Below are positions 16,601 through 24,800 of a stretch of DNA of 33,411 nucleotides, in pieces. The stretch lies in assembly GCF_004348675.1 (NCBI RefSeq), contig NZ_SMKN01000038.1, forward strand, positions 1 through 33,411, in the 5' to 3' direction. The stretch is from Micromonospora sp. KC606 (GTDB lineage Bacteria > Actinomycetota > Actinomycetes > Mycobacteriales > Micromonosporaceae). Below the pieces are notes generated by a model, which was given only the letters and a program-made list of their open reading frames with translations, had not been told where the DNA came from and did no database searches. The number at the start of each line of letters is the position of its first letter. The first letter of the stretch is position 1. The translations under genes and the position numbers were made by a program.

Positions 16601-17186
16601 CGCCCACCACGTCGAGCAGCTCCCGGATGATCAGATCCTGCTCGGGCCCGGTGAGCAGCCGGGGCGACGGCTCGCCCCGCTCGGCGGCGGCCCGGCGCAG
16701 CAGCCCGAACGCGTATGCCGGGAAGGTGCGCACCAGCGGCTCGCGGAGAACCCGATGGCCGTCGGCGGCGATCCGCGCCTCGATCCGGTGGCGCAGGTCG
16801 GTGGCCTGCCGGCGGGCGAAGGTGAGTACCAGGACACGCTCCGGGTCGACGCCCTCGGTCACTCGGGCGGCGACCGCCTCGACGAGGATGCTGGTCTTGC
16901 CGGTGCCCGGACCCCCGACGACCAGCATCGGCCCGTCGGTGTGCGCGACGACCTCCGCCTGGATCGGGTCGGCCAGCCGCTGCACGGGATGCGGGCCGGC
17001 TGCTCCGGGGTGCGCGTCAGCGCCCGCCGGCCCCCCTGGCCGCGGCTCTTCCTCGACGCCGTCGCCCGGCCGGACGTGCCCCTCGACGGGCCCGCCGGGT
17101 CGACGGGCCCCCCGGACCGTCGCGGCGGACCGTCCCTCCCCCGGGCCCGGTCCGGCAGGCCGGCGCACCAGCCGGTACCCCTGCAC
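13647..17186 (-). CDS. adnA: AdnA-like UvrD helicase / Fe-S RecB-type nuclease subunit
   Basis: About 1179 residues. The N-terminal motor has Walker A GGPGTGKTS near residue 93, LVLTFARRQA and a Walker B-type VDELADTDPAQ; the usual DExQDT glutamine is Ala here. The C-terminal nuclease has GRVDRLEVD, then VVIDLKTGKS near residue 1052 and QLGAYQAAV. Cysteines at about 929 (ALRCSLRWLL) and in a late C-x2-C-x5-C (SKCRVCPVRTSCPV) match the AddB-type 4Fe-4S nuclease pattern. It partners AdnB, encoded directly downstream. The start is uncertain: GTG at 17186 (VQGYRLVRRP) has GGTGGG at good spacing; GTG at 17192 is an alternative. Longer versions run into the divergent DUF1304 gene and are Arg/Gly-rich. 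Confidence 0.88.
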   Translation of the reverse strand: MQGYRLVRRPAGPGPGEGRSAATVRGARRPGGPVEGHVRPGDGVEEEPRPGGPAGADAHPGAAGPHPVQRLADPIQAEVVAHTDGPMLVVGGPGTGKTSILVEAVAARVTEGVDPERVLVLTFARRQATDLRHRIEARIAADGHRVLREPLVRTFPAYAFGLLRRAAAERGEPSPRLLTGPEQDLIIRELLDVVGEEPGDDPVGWPEDLRPALRTRAFAAQLRDLLMRAAERGVGPVELARLGAKLGRADWPAAARFLREYVAVLALRDVSNRGSVAYDPAELVRAATGMLLDDPELLDAERRRLAHVYVDELADTDPAQQELLAVIAGGGKSLVVFADPDSSTYAFRGADPGVVSGFPHRFRTASGAPAAQVTLITSYRAGAALLGAAGRLARRLRGPAAHRRLRPLPDAPPGAVEVRTFRSATSEAAWLAHALRTAHLLDGVPWSQMAVLVRSTHLHLPSLRRALHTAGVPTVVHGEDLPLHLQPAVAPLLLLLRCALEPERLDEEAAVALLHSPLGGADPLAERRLRQGLRALALAAGDRRPSGELMVAALRDPAELAGIDRRWVEPARTVAELLATARRAAATPGATAEDVLWAVWQASGLAERWAGAINRGRAATGEHETAQRWRAEAADRDLDAVLVLFDAAARFTDRLPGARTEVFLDHVLGQDLPADTLAASADRGEAVRLLTAHAAKGLEWELVAVAGVQEGVWPDLRLRGSLLGSERLVDVLAGRADGTGVRANLVGQTSALLDEERRLFHVAVTRARRRLLVTAVASAAVGGDDHEEQPSRFLYELGVGESPGRSGPAASAQDLSGEPEERAPGEAGGDGGHGGADGRGKLPVGRVPRALTLSALVAELRTAVTDPTAPVTRRRAAAAELARLAAAGIPGAHPDDWWGLRGLSDDRPLVDEGEPVRVTPSAMESALRCSLRWLLERHGGSGPASTAQGVGNLVHAAAMLAEDASVDRTALLEYVSARFDAIELAARWMVGPERERAAVMVDKLLRWLAGNPRRLLAIEHEFAVRLDDPTRPVELTGRVDRLEVDADGRLVVIDLKTGKSTVVTEREVAEHPQLGAYQAAVEAGAFAEFGDEPGGAALVQLGTGAKDAKEQTQAAAGQGPEAGWATALVRRTADTMAAATFAAVANSKCRVCPVRTSCPVSGQGRQVVEPPASRPPEQP

Positions 17187-17412
17187 CCCCACATCCCACC
17201 ATGTCGGTACGACACCCACCTCCCCCGACCGCCCTGCGGTGACCGGGACAGCGACCCCGCGGGAGGCAGCCGTCACCCGCCCGACGGGCCGCCCCGGGCC
17301 CCGGCTGAGGTCCGCCGTCGACCACCCGCGACGATGGGGTGGGAGCGGACGCCGATGATCGGACGGAGCGGCTCCGGCCGGCGGGTGTGACGCGGAAGAA
17401 GGAGGGCCTGTC

Positions 17413-17796
17413 GTGGTCATCGCAGGGCTCGTGCTGGCCGGCATCGCCGGGTTGATCCACGTCTACATCTTCTACCTGGAGTCCATCGCGTGGACCGGTG
17501 ACCGGGCCCGGGCGATCTTCGGCATCGCCAGCCGGGAAAGGGCGGAGATGACTCGGGAACTGGCCTTCAACCAGGGTTTCTACAACCTGTTCCTGGCGGT
17601 CACGATCGCTGTCGGCATCGCCGCCTTCGCCGTCGACTCCCGGATCGTCGGTGCGACGCTGGTCTTCGTCGGCGCCGGTTCGATGGTCGCCGCCGGCCTG
17701 GTGCTCCTCGTCTCGACGCCCAGCAAGGCCAACGCGGCCCTCAAGCAGCTCGTCCCCCCGCTCCTGGGCATCATCGCCCTGGCGATCGGCCTCTAG
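17413..17796 (+). CDS. DUF1304 family membrane protein
   Basis: A 127-aa protein with four predicted membrane helices (about 1-21, 54-73, 77-99, 110-127). It shows the family pattern LAGIAGLIHVYIFYLESIAW followed by FNQGFYNLFLA. DUF1304 proteins are small integral membrane proteins of unknown function. The GTG start is backed by AAGGAGGG eight bases before. It is divergent from adnA across about 225 bases in which I see no clear promoter, and convergent with the LOG pair. It appears to be a lone gene. Confidence 0.9.
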   Translation: MVIAGLVLAGIAGLIHVYIFYLESIAWTGDRARAIFGIASRERAEMTRELAFNQGFYNLFLAVTIAVGIAAFAVDSRIVGATLVFVGAGSMVAAGLVLLVSTPSKANAALKQLVPPLLGIIALAIGL

Positions 17797-17856
17797 CCCG
17801 CCGGCCCCCGCCGGGTCGCCCCGGGCTCCCGACGGGAGGCCGGGCCGGCCGGCGGG
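17797..17856. terminator. Nested inverted repeats between convergent genes
   Basis: CCCGCCGGCC (17797-17806) pairs with GGCCGGCGGG (17847-17856). Inside, CCCGGGCTCCC and GGGAGGCCGGG form a second stem with one mismatch. It lies between the DUF1304 stop and the LOG stop, so it could act in both directions. Confidence 0.45.
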
Positions 17857-17862
17857 GCCGGG

Positions 17863-18408
17863 TCAGGTCACCCGGCGTTCCAGGGCGTCCAGCGCCTCGG
17901 GGACAGTGGCGACCACCGTGAGCAGATCGAGGCCGGCCGGCTTGAGGAAGGCCCAGTCGGTCAGGGTGCCGAGCCAGTCCAGCAGGGGCCGGTAGAAGCC
18001 GTCGGTGTCGACCAGCACCATCGGTTTGGCGTGCAGGGCCAGCGTGGCGGTGGTCCACACCTCGAAGAGCTCGTCCAGCGTGCCGAGCCCGCCCGGCAGG
18101 GTGAGGAACGCGTCCGATTTCTCGATCATGAGGGTCTTGCGGTCGGCCATGCTCGCCGTCACCAGCAACTCGTCCGAGGCCAGGTCGGCGACCTCCAGGT
18201 CGACCAGTGACTGCGGGATGATCCCGAGGGTGCGCCCGCCGGCCGCCCTCGCCCCGTCGGCCAGGGCGCCCATCATCCCCACGCAGCCGCCGCCGCTGAC
18301 CAGCGTGTGCCCGCGCCGGGCAAGCTCCGCGCCGGTCTCGGTCGCGAGGTCCAGCCAGCGCTGGTCGAGGGTGCGGGAGGACGCGCAGAAGACGCAGATG
18401 GCCGCCAT
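17863..18408 (-). CDS. LOG family protein (TIGR00730), 181 aa
   Basis: A Rossmann-fold protein of the LOG/lysine-decarboxylase-like family. It has SGGGCVGMMGALADGA near residue 38, MADRKTLM, and the diagnostic PGGLGTLDELFE near residue 105, which binds phosphoribosyl nucleotides. Plant and some bacterial members release cytokinin-type bases from nucleoside 5'-monophosphates, whereas many bacterial ones hydrolyse AMP or related nucleotides. The physiological substrate here is not known. The ATG lies four bases after the stop of a second, larger LOG gene, so the two form an operon. Confidence 0.92.
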   Translation of the reverse strand: MAAICVFCASSRTLDQRWLDLATETGAELARRGHTLVSGGGCVGMMGALADGARAAGGRTLGIIPQSLVDLEVADLASDELLVTASMADRKTLMIEKSDAFLTLPGGLGTLDELFEVWTTATLALHAKPMVLVDTDGFYRPLLDWLGTLTDWAFLKPAGLDLLTVVATVPEALDALERRVT

Positions 18409-18412
18409 CCGC

Positions 18413-19291
18413 TCAGCCCTCCTGCCCGTCTCCGGCGGCCCGGCGCGGCCCGTCCTGCGCCGCTCGCCGGGCGGCCCGCTGGTCGGCGGCGGTCTCTGCG
18501 ACGGATTTCTCGCGGATCGCCTCCTGCTCGGCGGAGAGGGCCGCCCCGGCCTCGACGATGTGCCGGACGGCGGCGCTGACGTCGTCGGTGAGGCAGACCA
18601 GTTCCAGGTCGACCCCGCCGATCTTGCCCTCGGCGGCCATGGTGTCGCGCAGCCAGTCGAGCAGCCCGCGCCAGTACGTCGTGCCCATCAGCACCACCGG
18701 AAACCGGGTCACCTTGCCGGTCTGCACCAGGGTGAGTGCCTCGAACAGCTCGTCCATCGTGCCGAAGCCGCCCGGCAGCACCACGAAGGCCTGGGCGTAC
18801 TTGACGAACATGGTCTTGCGGGCGAAGAAGTACCGGAAGTCGATGGCCAGGTCGACCCAGTCGTTGAGCCCCTGCTCGAAGGGAAGTTCGATGCCGAGCC
18901 CGACGGAGAGCCCGCCGGCCTCGCTGGCTCCCCGGTTGGCCGCCTCCATCACGCCCGGGCCGCCGCCGGTGATGACCGCGTACCCGGCCCGGGCCAGGGC
19001 CGCGCCAAGTTCCTCGGCCATCCGGCACTCCGGGCTCTCCGGCCGGCTGCGTGCCGAGCCGAAGACGCTGACCGCGGGTGGGAGGTCGGCCAGGGTGTCG
19101 AAGCCCTCAACGAACTCGGAGAGGATCCGCAGTGCCCGCCAGGCGTCCTTGGTCTTCCAGTCGCCGCGCCCGCGCGAGTCCAGCAACCGCTGGTCGGCGG
19201 TGCTGGTCGGGATGGCGCCACGGCGCAGTGTGACGGCGCCGCGGTGCCGCTCCGGGTCGCGTCCCGGTCGTCGCCCGTTGCTCTGGCTCAT
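18413..19291 (-). CDS. LOG family protein (TIGR00730), 292 aa with extensions
   Basis: A second Rossmann-fold LOG protein. It contains VSVFGSAR, TGGGPGVMEAANRGA and VVLPGGFGTMDELFEALT. Compared with its 181-aa neighbour it has an N-terminal extension of about 75 residues and an Ala/Arg-rich C-terminal tail of about 45 residues. The ATG at 19291 (MSQSNGRRPG) has GGTGG ahead; a GTG nine bases further upstream is possible. Tandem LOG paralogues of different size suggest distinct substrates or a mixed oligomer. Divergent from the 53-aa orphan at 19447, with two inverted repeats between them. Confidence 0.9.
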   Translation of the reverse strand: MSQSNGRRPGRDPERHRGAVTLRRGAIPTSTADQRLLDSRGRGDWKTKDAWRALRILSEFVEGFDTLADLPPAVSVFGSARSRPESPECRMAEELGAALARAGYAVITGGGPGVMEAANRGASEAGGLSVGLGIELPFEQGLNDWVDLAIDFRYFFARKTMFVKYAQAFVVLPGGFGTMDELFEALTLVQTGKVTRFPVVLMGTTYWRGLLDWLRDTMAAEGKIGGVDLELVCLTDDVSAAVRHIVEAGAALSAEQEAIREKSVAETAADQRAARRAAQDGPRRAAGDGQEG

Positions 19292-19327
19292 GCCAGCCAC
19301 CGTAGTGGAGTGACACCTCCGGGGTGA

Positions 19328-19345
19328 GCCAGGCGACAGCCTGGC
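19328..19345. promoter_or_regulatory. Inverted repeat GCCAGGC-N4-GCCTGGC
   Basis: Perfect 7-bp arms around GACA, in the 155-bp divergent region between the larger LOG gene and the 53-aa orphan. It could be an operator or a hairpin; symmetry is the only evidence. Confidence 0.35.
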
Positions 19346-19391
19346 GAGAAATTCGTGATCTTGGGCAACTATTTCGGTCGCCCGTACGTCT

Positions 19392-19413
19392 TACTATTCA
19401 CATACCGGGTATG
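19392..19413 (+). promoter_or_regulatory. -10-like TACTAT plus palindrome CATACC-G-GGTATG
   Basis: TACTAT (19392-19397) fits TAnnnT. It is followed at 19401-19413 by a perfect dyad, CATACC-G-GGTATG, where the transcript would begin, 34 bases before the GTG of the 53-aa gene. I see no convincing -35. The dyad matches 12 of 13 bases with the one upstream of the subtilisin gene (25294-25306), which argues for a shared DNA-binding regulator. Confidence 0.5.
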
Positions 19414-19446
19414 CCCCGACCGCGCGCCTTCGGGGGAGGAGCCAGC

Positions 19447-19608
19447 GTGATCAGCAACAACGAGCGGATGCGGATCCGCCGACAGATGCAGCGGCGCATC
19501 CGTGACGTGGTGGCCGAGCGCCGCCGCGCCCGCGCCCTGGAGTCTCCGGCGGAGCCTCCTGCCGAAGCCACCGACACCACCGACACCTCGCTGCTGACCA
19601 GCGCCTGA
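19447..19608 (+). CDS. Small basic hypothetical protein, 53 aa
   Basis: A GTG start with GGAGGAG five bases upstream gives MISNNERMRIRRQMQRRIRDV, then an Arg-rich helix and an acidic/Thr-rich tail ending TDTSLLTSA. The frame is open back to 19324, but that part spans the palindromes and has poor coding character. I know no family. The amphipathic, strongly basic first 30 residues could bind nucleic acid or membrane lipid. A dedicated promoter-like region and a bidirectional terminator overlapping its stop codon support a real short transcript. Confidence 0.55.
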   Translation: MISNNERMRIRRQMQRRIRDVVAERRRARALESPAEPPAEATDTTDTSLLTSA

Positions 19609-19642
19609 CCGGCGCGCCCAGCCGCACCGCCGGAATCAGGCG
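19602..19642. terminator. Bidirectional terminator built from two opposing stop codons
   Basis: CGCCTGA (19602-19608) pairs with TCAGGCG (19636-19642), and CCGGCG (19609-19614) pairs with CGCCGG (19628-19633), leaving a two-base bulge. Both outer arms contain the TGA of the flanking convergent genes (53-aa orphan and dapE). Confidence 0.6.
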
Positions 19643-20709
19643 GGGGCGAGCCAACGGTGGAGGGTGGCGGCGCCGTCACGGATCTTGGTGATCTCGACGT
19701 GCTCGTCGCGGTGGTGGGCCAGGTTCGGGTCGCCGGGGCCGAAGTTCAACGCCGGAATCCCCATCGCCGCGAACCGGGCCACATCCGTCCAGCCCAGCTT
19801 GGCGATCGGCGCGGCGCCCACCGCCGCCAGGAACTCCTGCGCGGCGGGCGCGCCCAGGCCCGGAGCCGCGCCGGGCGCCGCGTCCGTCACCACCAGGTCG
19901 AAGCCGGCGAAGACCTCGCGCAGGTGCGCCTCGGCCACGGTTGGGTCACGGTCCGGGGCGTACCGGTAGTTGACCTCGACCTCGCAGCGGTCGGGGATGA
20001 CGTTGCCGGCGACACCGCCGGTGATCCGGACCGCGTTCAACCCCTCGCGGTAGTCGCAGCCGTCGATGGTCACCCGGCGTGCCTCGTACCCGGCGAGTCG
20101 ACGCAACACCTCGCCCGCGCCGTGGATGGCGTTCACCCCGCGCCAGGACCGGGCGGCGTGGGCCCGCTCGCCGTACGTGGTGACGACCGCCCGCATGGTG
20201 CCCTGGCAGCCGGCCTCCACGATGCCGTACGTCGGCTCCAGCAACACCGCGAAGTCCGCCTGCAACCACTCGGGGTACGCCTCGGCGACGAGAGTGAGCC
20301 CGTTGTACCTCGACTCGATCTCCTCGGCCTCGTAGAAGAGGTACGTCACGTCGTAACGCGGGTCGGGCAGGGTGACCGCCAGGTGCAGCGCGAACGCCAC
20401 CCCCGACTTCATGTCGGAGGTGCCGCAGCCGTACATCAGATCGCCGCGCATGGTCGACGGGAAGTTGCCGTTCAACGGCACCGTGTCGAGGTGGCCGGCG
20501 AGCACCACGCGGGTGTTCCGCCCCAGTTCGGTGCGGGCCATCACCGTGTTGCCGTGCCGGAAGGTCGCCAGGTGCGGCACTGCCCGCAGCACCTCCTCCA
20601 CGCAGTCGGCGATCGCCTTCTCGTTGAGGGAGACGGACTCGATGTCGACCAGGGCGCGGGTCAGCGCCACCGGATCGGCCAGTACCTCGGGGGTCAGCGG
20701 GTTCTGCAT
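19636..20709 (-). CDS. dapE: Succinyl-diaminopimelate desuccinylase
   Basis: A 357-aa M20-family metallohydrolase. Metal-site residues are visible: H73 and D75 in GHLDTVP, D99 in GTSDMKSG, the general base/bridging pair E129-E130 in YEAEE, and a late His in [11 protein letters not shown]. It removes succinate from N-succinyl-LL-diaminopimelate, giving LL-DAP for peptidoglycan and lysine. The start at ATG 20709 ([10 protein letters not shown]) fits family N-termini; a GTG nine bases upstream (20718) sits four bases after GAAGG and is a fair alternative. It is divergent from dapD, the second pathway gene here, so both may share control in the 131-bp gap. Cytoplasmic. Confidence 0.95.
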   Translation of the reverse strand: MQNPLTPEVLADPVALTRALVDIESVSLNEKAIADCVEEVLRAVPHLATFRHGNTVMARTELGRNTRVVLAGHLDTVPLNGNFPSTMRGDLMYGCGTSDMKSGVAFALHLAVTLPDPRYDVTYLFYEAEEIESRYNGLTLVAEAYPEWLQADFAVLLEPTYGIVEAGCQGTMRAVVTTYGERAHAARSWRGVNAIHGAGEVLRRLAGYEARRVTIDGCDYREGLNAVRITGGVAGNVIPDRCEVEVNYRYAPDRDPTVAEAHLREVFAGFDLVVTDAAPGAAPGLGAPAAQEFLAAVGAAPIAKLGWTDVARFAAMGIPALNFGPGDPNLAHHRDEHVEITKIRDGAATLHRWLAPA

Positions 20710-20739
20710 GTCTCGCACGGTACCTTCAGGGTCGGTGGG

Positions 20740-20838
20740 CGCGAGGAGCGAGCGTTCCGGTGCGGCTCGCGTGGGCACGCGGCGGCGCGGGAGGCGCGGA
20801 GCGGACGGGCCCGCGCAGTCGACGAGCGAGAGGGAGAG
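20740..20838. repeat. Probable dispersed GC-rich repeat in the dapE-dapD gap
   Basis: The segment opens GCGCGAGGAGCGAGC, one base different from the core of the 60-bp repeat at 6073-6236 read on its minus strand (GCGCGAGGAGTGAGC). It closes with GCGCAGTCGACGAGCGAGAGGG, which resembles that core's CCGCAGTCGCGGACGAAAGGG end. The middle differs and is longer. I infer a diverged member of the same family. Confidence 0.4.
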
Positions 20839-20840
20839 CT

Positions 20841-21797
20841 GTGACGTCGGAATCCGCCTGGGGTATCGGCCTGGCCACCGTCACCGGTGACGACCAGATC
20901 CTCGACACCTGGTACCCGACCGGCAAGCTGGGACTCGGTGAGCTGCCGCTGGTCCCCGGGGAGGACCAGGCCGACGTCCTCGACCTGCCACCCGGCGCGA
21001 TCGGCGAACGCGCGCTGCCCGGCCTGCGAACGGTCCAGGTGGTCACCGTGATCGGTTCGCTGGACGACCCGATCAAGGACGCCGCCGACGCGTACCTCCG
21101 CCTGCACCTGCTCTCCCACCGCCTGGTGCGACCGAACGAGCTCAACCTCGACGGCATCTTCGGCAAGCTAACCAACGTGGCCTGGACCTCGGCCGGGCCG
21201 TGCCCGCCGGAGCGGGTGGACGAGCTACGGGTGATCGAGCGGGCCGCCGGCCGCCACCTGGCGGTGTACGGGGTGGACAAGTTCCCCCGGATGACCGACT
21301 ACGTGGTCCCCTCCGGGGTGCGGATCGCCGACGCGGACCGGGTCCGGCTCGGCGCGCACCTGGCCGCCGGCACCACCGTGATGCACGAGGGCTTCTGCAA
21401 CTTCAACGCCGGCACCCTGGGCACCTCGATGGTGGAGGGCCGGATCGTGCAGGGTGTGGTGGTCGGCGACGGCTCGGACATCGGCGCGGGCGCGTCGATC
21501 ATGGGGACTCTCTCCGGCGGCGGCACCGAGAAGGTGCGCATCGGCGAGCGGAGCCTGGTCGGCGCGAACGCCGGCATCGGCATCTCCCTCGGCGACGACT
21601 GCGTGGTCGAGGCCGGCTGCTACGTCACGGCCGGCTCCAAGATCACCTTGCCGGACGGCCGGGTGGTCAAGGCCCGCGAGCTCTCCGGCGTGAACGGGCT
21701 CCTCCTCTGGCGCAACTCGGTCACCGGGGCCCTGGAGGCGAAGCCGCGCACCGGCAGGGGCATCGAGCTGAACGCCGCCCTGCACGCCAACGACTGA
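20841..21797 (+). CDS. dapD: Tetrahydrodipicolinate N-succinyltransferase, actinobacterial type
   Basis: A 318-aa protein that transfers succinyl from succinyl-CoA to tetrahydrodipicolinate, the first committed succinylase step to diaminopimelate. The second half is a left-handed beta-helix of hexapeptide repeats ([42 protein letters not shown]). The conserved [20 protein letters not shown] segment contributes to the trimer active site. The GTG at 20841 has GAGGGAGAGCT before it; the upstream open frame is the dispersed repeat and is excluded. It is divergent from dapE. Two strong hairpins follow the stop codon. Confidence 0.95.
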   Translation: MTSESAWGIGLATVTGDDQILDTWYPTGKLGLGELPLVPGEDQADVLDLPPGAIGERALPGLRTVQVVTVIGSLDDPIKDAADAYLRLHLLSHRLVRPNELNLDGIFGKLTNVAWTSAGPCPPERVDELRVIERAAGRHLAVYGVDKFPRMTDYVVPSGVRIADADRVRLGAHLAAGTTVMHEGFCNFNAGTLGTSMVEGRIVQGVVVGDGSDIGAGASIMGTLSGGGTEKVRIGERSLVGANAGIGISLGDDCVVEAGCYVTAGSKITLPDGRVVKARELSGVNGLLLWRNSVTGALEAKPRTGRGIELNAALHAND

Positions 21798-21827
21798 CCG
21801 GGGCCGGGGCATCAGCCCCGACCCCGG
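21798..21827 (+). terminator. Terminator hairpin after dapD
   Basis: A 13-bp stem with one mismatch (CCGGGGCCGGGGC with GCCCCGACCCCGG) and a four-base loop starts immediately after the dapD stop codon. Confidence 0.65.
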
Positions 21828-21841
21828 CCACGTCGCCCGAC

Positions 21842-21869
21842 CGGGCCCGCGGCGATGACCGCGGGCCCG
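21842..21869. terminator. Perfect 11-bp hairpin between dapD and the subtilisin gene
   Basis: CGGGCCCGCGG and CCGCGGGCCCG pair around a six-base loop, ten bases beyond the subtilisin stop. It can serve the minus-strand subtilisin transcript and back up dapD termination. Confidence 0.6.
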
Positions 21870-21879
21870 CCCGTCCGGC

Positions 21880-24800
21880 CTACTTCAGGCGGTACGCCTG
21901 GATGATCCGCGTGGTCACGGTGTTGCCGTCGGTGTCCTGGGCGGTGGCCCGCAGGGACACGTGGCCGGTGGTGGCCGGGTGCTTGACCACGGCCGACCAC
22001 CCGTGTCGGGGAACCTGCACCACGCCGGCCTTGACCCAGGTCTTCCCGCCGTCGAACGAGGCGTCAACGGTCAGGCTCTTCACCCGCGCCGTGCCCGCGC
22101 CGTCCTGCCGGCGCACGTCGATCGGGATGGTCAGCGTCTGGCCGGCCGGGGCGCTGTTGTCGGCCGCCAGCCGCGGGCGGAAGCGGATCGCCGACACCGG
22201 CAGCGCCACCGCGTCCGCGCCGGCGGCGTGCTTGGACCGGAACGTCCAGGTGGACTCCACCGCCGTGCTCAGGTCGGTCAGGCTGCGGGTCGCCGAGACG
22301 GTCAGCTTGTAGTCGGCCGCCGCGGCGGGCACCTCGAACTCGCCGTACCCGACGTCGGTGGTCTCGCCGACCAGCTTGCCGTTGCGCCACAGCGCGGTAC
22401 GAGCCTTGTCGGTGACGGAGCCCCCGACGTGGCCGGCGGCGTCGCTGAACAGCGGCACCATGGCGAGGATCGTGTCACCGGCCCGGCCGACGCTCGGGAA
22501 GATCCAGCGCTTGGGCAGGGTGGAGGGCCCGAGCGGGGCGGCGCCCCAGGTCTCGTGGACGGTCCGCCGGATCTTGTGCGCGGTGGCGGGCGACGTCAGG
22601 CCCGCCTGGAATTCCAGCCACGGCCCATCTGGGCTGGGGGTTCCGAAGAACAGCTCGGAGGTCCACCGCATCCGGTTGACGCTGTAGTGCTCGACGCGCT
22701 CGCCGGGCACGTCGGTGGGCAGCACCATCGCCCAGCCGCCCGTGTTGTAGCCGTTGTCGGCGAAGACCAGGCGCTCGGCCTGCAGCCCGGGGTAGATGTC
22801 GCGGAAGATGTGCTTGACGGTGGCCAGGTCGGCCTGGCGGTAGTTGCGGACGAACCCGGTGGGCAGCCGGCCGGGGAAAGCCTCGCTCAGCGCGTACAGG
22901 TAGGGACTGTGTTTCCCGCCCCGCTCGGCCCACTGGCCGTCGATGCTGGACACGAACCGGTCCGCCGACACGGTGTCGCCGAGCTGCCCGGTGGCCAGGT
23001 TGTCGAAGGAGTCGGCGAGCAGACTGAAGCTGTAGCTGTCGCCGTTGTCGGCCCTGAAGTCGGCGTTGACCCCGGCCAATCCCAGTTGCGCGTCGGCCTG
23101 CGGCACCGTCATCGTCACCGGCTTGGTCCGGCGTACGTCGACGGTGAGCTCCCGGTCGCGGTCGATGACCAGTTCCGGCTGGGACAGTTGGGCCAGGTGG
23201 GCCGTCTCGCCGTCCGGGTTGGGCTCGACGAAGACGGTGTTGAGCCCGTACCGCCCCTTGGGCACCCGCACCTCGGCGACCCCGTCGGGGGCGTAGCCGT
23301 CGTGCATGCTGAAGCCGGCCAGCCCGACCAGGGTGCTGCCGCCGGCCCCGTCGGGCGTGCCCTCGCGGCCCAGGTGCTTGATGGTGACGGTGTAGCTCTC
23401 CACCTCGCGGTGCACGGCCAGCGGGGTGACCGCGACAGCCGTCCCACTGCGGGCGAGGATCCGGCCGGTCCAGTAGCCGTCGGCGTCGCCGAGCCGGGTG
23501 TCGGCGGTGACAGTGGTCTCGGCGCGCCCCCCCGCCGGCACGGTGATCCGCTGGGTGCCGAGGGTGAACATGCCGTTCGGGGCGGCCTTCCCGCCGGGGC
23601 CGCTGGCCTGGACGGTGAGGTCGAGGGTGACCGGGGCCGGGCCGGTGTTGCGCCAGGCGACCTTCCGGGTGACCGGCTCGTCGTCGTGGTGCGGCCAGAG
23701 GGCGCGGCCGAAGGAGACGCTGGCCGGGTCGGTGGTGACCTGCTGGGTGATCGCCCGGGTCAGGTCCACCCGCCCGGCGCCCTGCTGGTACGCCGTCTGC
23801 GCCGGGTGGGGCTTCGCGGCGGCCATCAGGGTCGACTTGAGCTGCCCGGCCTTCCAGTCGGGGTGCCGCTGGGCGAGCAGCGCCGCCGAGCCGGCCACGT
23901 GCGGGGTGGCCATCGAGGTGCCGGAGAGGGAGACGTACCGGTCACCCACCGGGTCGCCGATCTGGCCGTGGGCGGACCGGGCGGCCACCACGTCCACGCC
24001 GGGCGCGGTGATCTCGGGCTTCAACGCGTCGTCGCCGACCCGCGGCCCGCGGCTGCTGAAGTCGGCGAGTTCGTCGTCGCGGTCCACCGCGCCCACGGCG
24101 AGCGCGGCGTCGGCGCTGGCCGGGGAGCCCACCGAGCCGTCGGTGCCGTCGTTGCCGGCGGCGATGACGAAGAGCGTGCCGGTCTGCTCGGTCAGCGTCC
24201 CGACCGCCTCCTCCAGCGGGTCGACCTCGGGGCTGTCCCAGCCACCGAGACTCATGTTGATTACAGCGGCCCGCCTGTCGACGGCCGCCCACTGCATGCC
24301 GGCGAGGATCGCGGACTCGGAGCAGCCGGTGTCCTCGCAGACCTTGCCGTCGAGCAGCGTGGCGTCGGGCGCCACGCCCTTGTACCGGCCGCCGGAGGCG
24401 GCGCCGCTGCCGGCGATGGTCGCCGCGACGTGGGTGCCGTGCCCGACCGTGTCCCGGGTGTCGTCGACCTGGCTGAAGTTGCGTGCCTCGCCGACCTTGC
24501 CGGCCAGGTCGGGGTGGGTGGCGTCGACGCCGGTGTCCAGCACCGCCACCGTCACGCCCTTGCCGGTGAGTCCCGCGGACCACGCTGCGGGCGCGCCGAT
24601 CTGGGGCACGGTGTGGTCGAGGGTGAGCTGGCGGCGGCCGTCGAGCCAGATCCGCTCGACGCCCCCCGCCGCGCCGAGTCGGGCTCCGGACGACCCGGTG
24701 GTAACCGTGGACCAGACCGCGCCCACCGAGGACTTGCCGGTGGTGAGCGACGCGCCGCCGATCGCCGGCAGGTCCCGCGTCACCCGGGTGCCGGGCAGCG

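Noticed and set aside
13128..17390. 1420-codon plus-strand frame opposite adnA
   Set aside because: It shows only Gln/Gly/Arg/Pro-rich antisense composition, no domains and no ribosome site, while the opposite strand encodes a recognisable helicase-nuclease.
19324..19446. Longer version of the 53-aa orphan beginning at 19324
   Set aside because: It runs through two palindromes and a -10-like element, and lacks a ribosome site at its GTG.
20760..20840. Earlier start for DapD
   Set aside because: The extension is translated from the GC-rich dispersed repeat and has no resemblance to DapD N-termini.
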